Positions 60,082 to 64,000 of a DNA stretch of 64,000 nucleotides are shown here, in pieces. The stretch comes from Parietaria judaica (Eukaryota > Streptophyta > Magnoliopsida > Rosales > Urticaceae): positions 52,812,724 through 52,876,723 of the forward strand of contig OX940860.1 of assembly GCA_954871525.1 (NCBI GenBank). The letters run 5' to 3'. The notes below the pieces were generated by a model. That model had not been told where the DNA came from and did no database searches. It was given only the letters and a program-made list of their open reading frames with translations. A program made the translations under genes and the position numbers. Within the stretch, counting starts at the first letter, position 1, and every line of letters begins with the position of its first letter.

Positions 60082-60508
60082 AACGCGCCGTTTTCGCTGA
60101 AAGAGATTCAACACATAATAGAAAAAAATAATCGTTTACTAAACACTTCTTTTCTTTCTTCTAGAAATTATTACAAGTTTCAATTGATTCAACAATTAGA
60201 TCTTTGGAGTTATCGTATTATTAGTTTAGGCTTTATCTTTTTAACAATAGGTATTCTTTCGGGAGCGGTATGGGCTAATGAAGCATGGGGGACATATTGG
60301 AATTGGGATACTTGGGCATTTATTACTTGGACTGTATTTGCAATTTATTTACATACTCGGAACAAATCAAAATTTTGAAAGTGTAAACTCTGCAATTGTG
60401 GCCTCGACGGGCTTTCTTGTAATTTGGATACTAGCAAACATAGCGGGAGTAGCATTACTTGTGTCTTACGGAAATTCTTTTCCGTCCATCAAATTTTTAA
60501 ATGCATAA
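60082..60508 (+). pseudogene. ccsA: Nuclear copy of plastid ccsA, 3' part (NUPT)
   Basis: Plastid CcsA helps attach heme to c-type cytochromes. The frame is open from AACGCGCCG at 60082 and reads [17 protein letters not shown], then [38 protein letters not shown] and the tryptophan-rich heme-handling (WWD) region, then [17 protein letters not shown]. Two lesions are clear. Nine bases are missing in the WWD region, so WD is followed directly by TWAF where plastid copies read WDPKETWAF. An extra G near 60360 shifts the frame after [18 protein letters not shown] continues in another frame. The last ~80 bases after IVIWI-like sequence no longer resemble CcsA. The N-terminal half is absent. Plastid-to-nucleus transfer is well known; this one abuts a gypsy LTR. 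Confidence 0.85.
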
Positions 60509-60639
60509 TGCATAACGTATAGACACTCACAATAAATATCATCCATAACTTATCATTCATTTATCATCAAAATGTACCTTATAACCAAAAGATACAATGT
60601 AGTATTCTTTAAGGTTCTATGTGTGAGGAAAATTGGGTC
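60509..60639. other. Short unassigned spacer before the right-hand satellite
   Basis: AT-rich sequence with no recognisable plastid, retroelement or satellite match, ending near ATTGGGTCATTACAG before the first 118-bp family unit. It may be further diverged plastid DNA that came in with ccsA, or filler. Confidence 0.35.
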
Positions 60640-63600
60640 ATTACAGTTACCCATACCCATAGTTTTAACACTATATTAAAAGTATCGAGCGCATAAAAAA
60701 TATCTTTTGCGACTGCACATTTTTGCGTAAAAACTAGGTCGAACAGGCGAGATCACATTTTTGCGTAAAAACTTGGTCGAATAGGTTTCGAAACAATGTT
60801 CGTGACCCATACCCATTATTTTAACACTATATTTAGGGTATTGAGCGCATAAAAAATTTGTTTTGCGACTTAACATTTTTGCGTAAAAACTAGGTCGAAC
60901 GGACGAGTTCACATTTTTGCGTAACAACTAGGTCGAGTAGGTCTCAAAACAAAGTTCCTGACACATACCCATTGTTTTAACACTATATTAAGAGTATTGA
61001 GCGCGTAAAAAATTTGTTTTGTGACTGATAATTTTTTAGTAAAAACTAGGTCGAACAAGTGAGTTCACATTTTTGCGTAAAGACTAGGTCGAATAGGTTT
61101 CGAAACAAAGTTCGTGACCCATACCAATTGTTTTAACACTATATTAAGGGTATTGAGCGCATAAAAAATTTGTTTTGCAACTTCACATTTTTGCGTAAAA
61201 ACTTGGTCGAATAGGCTTCGAAACAAAGTTCGTGACCCATACCCATAATTTAACACTATATTAAGGGTATTGAGCGCATAAAAAATTTGTTTTTCGACTT
61301 CACATTTTTGTATAAAAACTAGGTCGAACAGACGAGTTCACATTTTTGCGTAAAAATTAGGTCGAGTCGGTTTCGAAACAAAGTTCGTGACTTATACCCA
61401 TAGTTTTAACACTACATTAAGGGTATTGATCACATAAAAAATTTGTTTTGCGACTTCACATTTTTGCGTATAAACTAGGTCGAATAGGTTTCGAAACATA
61501 TGTTTTGCGACTTAACATTTTTGCGTAAAAACTAGGTCGAACAGGCGAGTTCACATTTTTGCGTAAAAACTAGGTCGAGTAGGTTTCAAAAAAAAGTTCG
61601 TGACCAATACCCATTGTTTTAACACTATATTAAGGGTATTTGGCGCATAAAAAATTTGTTTTGCGACTTCACATTTTTGCGTAAAAACTAGGTCGAACGG
61701 ACGAGATCATATTTTGCGTAAAAACTAGGTCGAGTAGGTTTCGAAACATAGTTCGTGACCCATACAAATAGTTTTAACACTATATTAAGGGTATTGAGCG
61801 GGTAAAAAATTTGTTTTGTGACTGCACATTTTTGCGTAAAAACTAGGTCGAACAAGTGATTTCACATTTTTGCGTAAAAACTAGGTCGAATAGGTTTCGA
61901 AACAAAGTGCGTGACCCATACCAATTGTTTTAACACTATATTAAGGGTATTGAACGCATAAAAAATTTGTTTTGCAACTTCACATTTATGTGTAAAAACT
62001 TGGTCGAGTAGGTTTCGAAACAAAGTTCGTGCCCCATACCCATAGTGTTAACACTATATTAAGGGTATTGAGCGCATAATTTTTTTTTTGCGACTTCACA
62101 ATTTTGTGTCAAAACTAGGTCGAATAGGCGAGTTCACATTTTTGCGTAAAAACTTGGTCGAATAGCTTCGAAACAAAGTTCGTGACCCATACCCATAATT
62201 TTAACACTATATTAAGGGTATTGAGCGCATAAAAAATTTGTTTTTCGACTTCACATTTTTGTATAAAAACTAGGTCGAACAGACGAGTTCACATTTTTGC
62301 GTAAAAATTAGGTCGAGTCGGTTTCGAAACAAAGTTCGTGACCTATACCCATAGTTTTAACACTGCATTAAGGGTATTGATCACATAAAAAATTTGTTTT
62401 CCGACTTCACATTTTTGCGTAAAAAGTAGGTCGAATAGGCGAGTTCAGATTTTTGCGTAAAAACTTGGTCGAATAGGTTTCGAAACATAGTTCTTGACCC
62501 ATACCCATTTTTTTAACACTATAATAAAGATATTGAGCACAAAAAAAAATATGTTTTGCGACTTAACATTTTTGCGTAAAAACTAGGTCGAACAGGCGAG
62601 TTCACATTTTTGCGTAAAAATTAGGTCGAGTAGGTTTCAAAAAAAGTTCGTGACCAATACCCATTGTTTTAACACTATATTAAGGGTATTAGGCGCATAA
62701 AAAGTTTGTTTTGCGACTTCACATTTTTGCGTAAAAACTAGGTCGAACGGACGAGATCATATTTTGCGTAAAAACTAGGTCGAGTAGGTTTCGAAACATA
62801 GTTCGTGACCCATTCAAATAGTTTTAACACTATATTAAGGGTATTGAGCGCGTAAAAAATTTGTTTTGTGAATGCACATTTTTGCGTAAAAACTAGGTCG
62901 AACGGACGAGTTCACATTTTTGCGTAAAAACTAGGTCGAATAGGTTTCGAAACAAAGTTCGCGACCCATACCAATTGGTTTAACACTATACTAAGGGTAT
63001 TGAGCGCATAAAAAATTTGTTTTGCAACTTCACATTTTTGTGTAAAACTTGGTCGAGTAGGTTTCGAAACAAAGTTCGTGCCCCATACCCATAGTGTTAA
63101 CACTATATTAAGGGTATTTAGCGCATAAAAAATTTGTTTTGCGACTTCACATTTTTTTGTCAAAACTAGGTCGAAAAGACGAGTTCACATTTTTGCGTAA
63201 AAACTTGGTCGAATAGGCTTCGAAACAAAGTTCGTGACCCATACCCATAATTTTAACACTATATTAAGGGTATTGAGCGCATAAAAAATTTGTTTTTCGA
63301 CTTCACATTTTTGTATAAAAACTAGGTCGAACAGACGAATTCACATTTTTGCGTAAAAATTAGGTCGAGTCAGTTTCGAAACAAAGTTCGTGCCCTATAC
63401 CCATAGTTTTAACACTACATTAAGGGTATTGATCACATAAAAAATTTGTTTTCTGACTTCAAATTTTTGCGTAAAAAGTAGGTCGAATATCCGATTTCAC
63501 ATTTTTGCGTAAAAACTAGGTCGAATAGGTTTCGAAACATAGTTCTTGACCCATACCCATTTTTTTAACACTATAATAAAGATATTGAGCACAAAAAAAA

Positions 63601-64000
63601 TATGTTTTGCGACTTAACATTTTTGCGTAAAAACTATATCGAACAGGCGAGTTCACATTTTTGCGTAAAAACTAGGTCGAGTAGGTTTCAAAAAAAAGTT
63701 CGTGACCAACACCCATTGTTTTAACACTATATTAAGGGTATTAGGCGCATAAAAAATTTGTTTTGCGACTTCACATTTTTGCGTAAAAACTAGGTCGAAC
63801 GGACGAGATCATATTTTGCGTAAAAACTAGGTCGAGTAGGTTTCGAAACATAGTGCGTGCCCCATACAAATAGTTTTAACACTATATTAAGGGTATTGAG
63901 CGCGTAAAAAATTTGTTTTGTGACTGCACATTTTTGCATAAAAACTAGGTCGAACAAGTGAGTTCACATTTTTGCATAAAAACTAGGTTGAATAGGTTTC
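60640..64000 (+). repeat. 118/156-bp satellite array with ~1.05-kb higher-order repeat
   Basis: Same family and orientation as 52069-52882. GGGTATTGA-type markers fall at 60836, 60992, 61148, 61265, 61421, 61634, 61789, 61945, 62063 and 62216: a mix of about 118 and about 156 bp. The longer unit carries an extra copy of a ~38-base piece (CACATTTTTGCGTAAAAACTAGG plus a GACGAG-type link). Private variants recur far apart: TGACCAATACCCATTG at 61601, 62651 and 63703 (1050 and 1052 bp), and CAGACGAGTTCAC at 61331, 62282 and 63334 (951 and 1052). The array runs off the window. The perfect palindrome GTTTCGAAAC is present in most units. Confidence 0.92.

Noticed and set aside
60184..60508. A functional CcsA-like membrane protein
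   Set aside because: Lacks the N-terminal half, has nine bases missing in the heme-handling motif and a frameshift; a nuclear plastid fragment.
60640..63163. Minus-strand frames of 63-83 codons in the right-hand satellite
   Set aside because: They repeat the same peptide text with each satellite unit; not genes.

Overview
This is repeat-dense, heterochromatic nuclear DNA of a flowering plant, probably a dicot. The grounds are Ty3/gypsy and Ty1/copia retrotransposon relics, an antisense spliced gene inside a gypsy element (typical of the plant Tat lineage), a nuclear copy of a plastid gene and more than 45 kb of AT-rich satellite DNA. I cannot name the species. I see no intact host gene and no tRNA, rRNA or CRISPR array. 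Every protein-coding trace is retroelement- or plastid-derived, and nearly all carry stops, frameshifts or truncations. The layout is that of a centromeric or pericentromeric block, but centromere identity is inference.

Region by region. (1) 1-1080: broken gypsy gag, plus strand. (2) 1148-2981: LTR of a second gypsy element on the minus strand, swollen by a GC-rich 113-bp/63-bp minisatellite. Its polypurine tract (2982-2993) and a 3' untranslated interior with 114-bp and 55-bp subrepeats run to about 5600. (3) 5676 to about 9419: 5'-truncated Ty1/copia element (protease remnant, integrase, reverse transcriptase, RNase H, LTR) with two in-frame TAA stops and a pair of compensating frameshifts. 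(4) 9420-10195: unassigned. (5) 10196-47117: one uninterrupted array of a ~361-364 bp satellite, about 102 monomers, with A/B monomer types and several higher-order repeats (6-mer of ~2169 bp, 4-mer of 1457 bp, 9-mer of 3263 bp, 3-mer of ~1089 bp, 5-mer of 1837 bp). (6) 47118-52068: a ~150-bp satellite in A-B dimers organised in a 1386-bp higher-order repeat. (7) 52069-52882: a 118-bp satellite. (8) 52916-53842: the 150-bp satellite again, inverted. (9) 53842-60054: a gypsy (Tat-like) element truncated inside its RNase H domain, with RNase H, integrase, an antisense four-exon gene with a Transposase_28-like domain, polypurine tract and 3' LTR. (10) 60082-60508: plastid ccsA fragment. (11) 60640-64000: the 118-bp family expanded into a mixed 118/156-bp, ~1.05-kb higher-order array running off the window.

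The pieces do not form a pathway. They record how the locus was built: satellites amplified by segmental duplication of multi-monomer blocks, retroelements landed in or were cut by satellites, and a plastid fragment became lodged beside an LTR. The most notable features are the nested higher-order structure of the 37-kb array, the tandem array inside an LTR, and the antisense intron-bearing gene in the gypsy relic.
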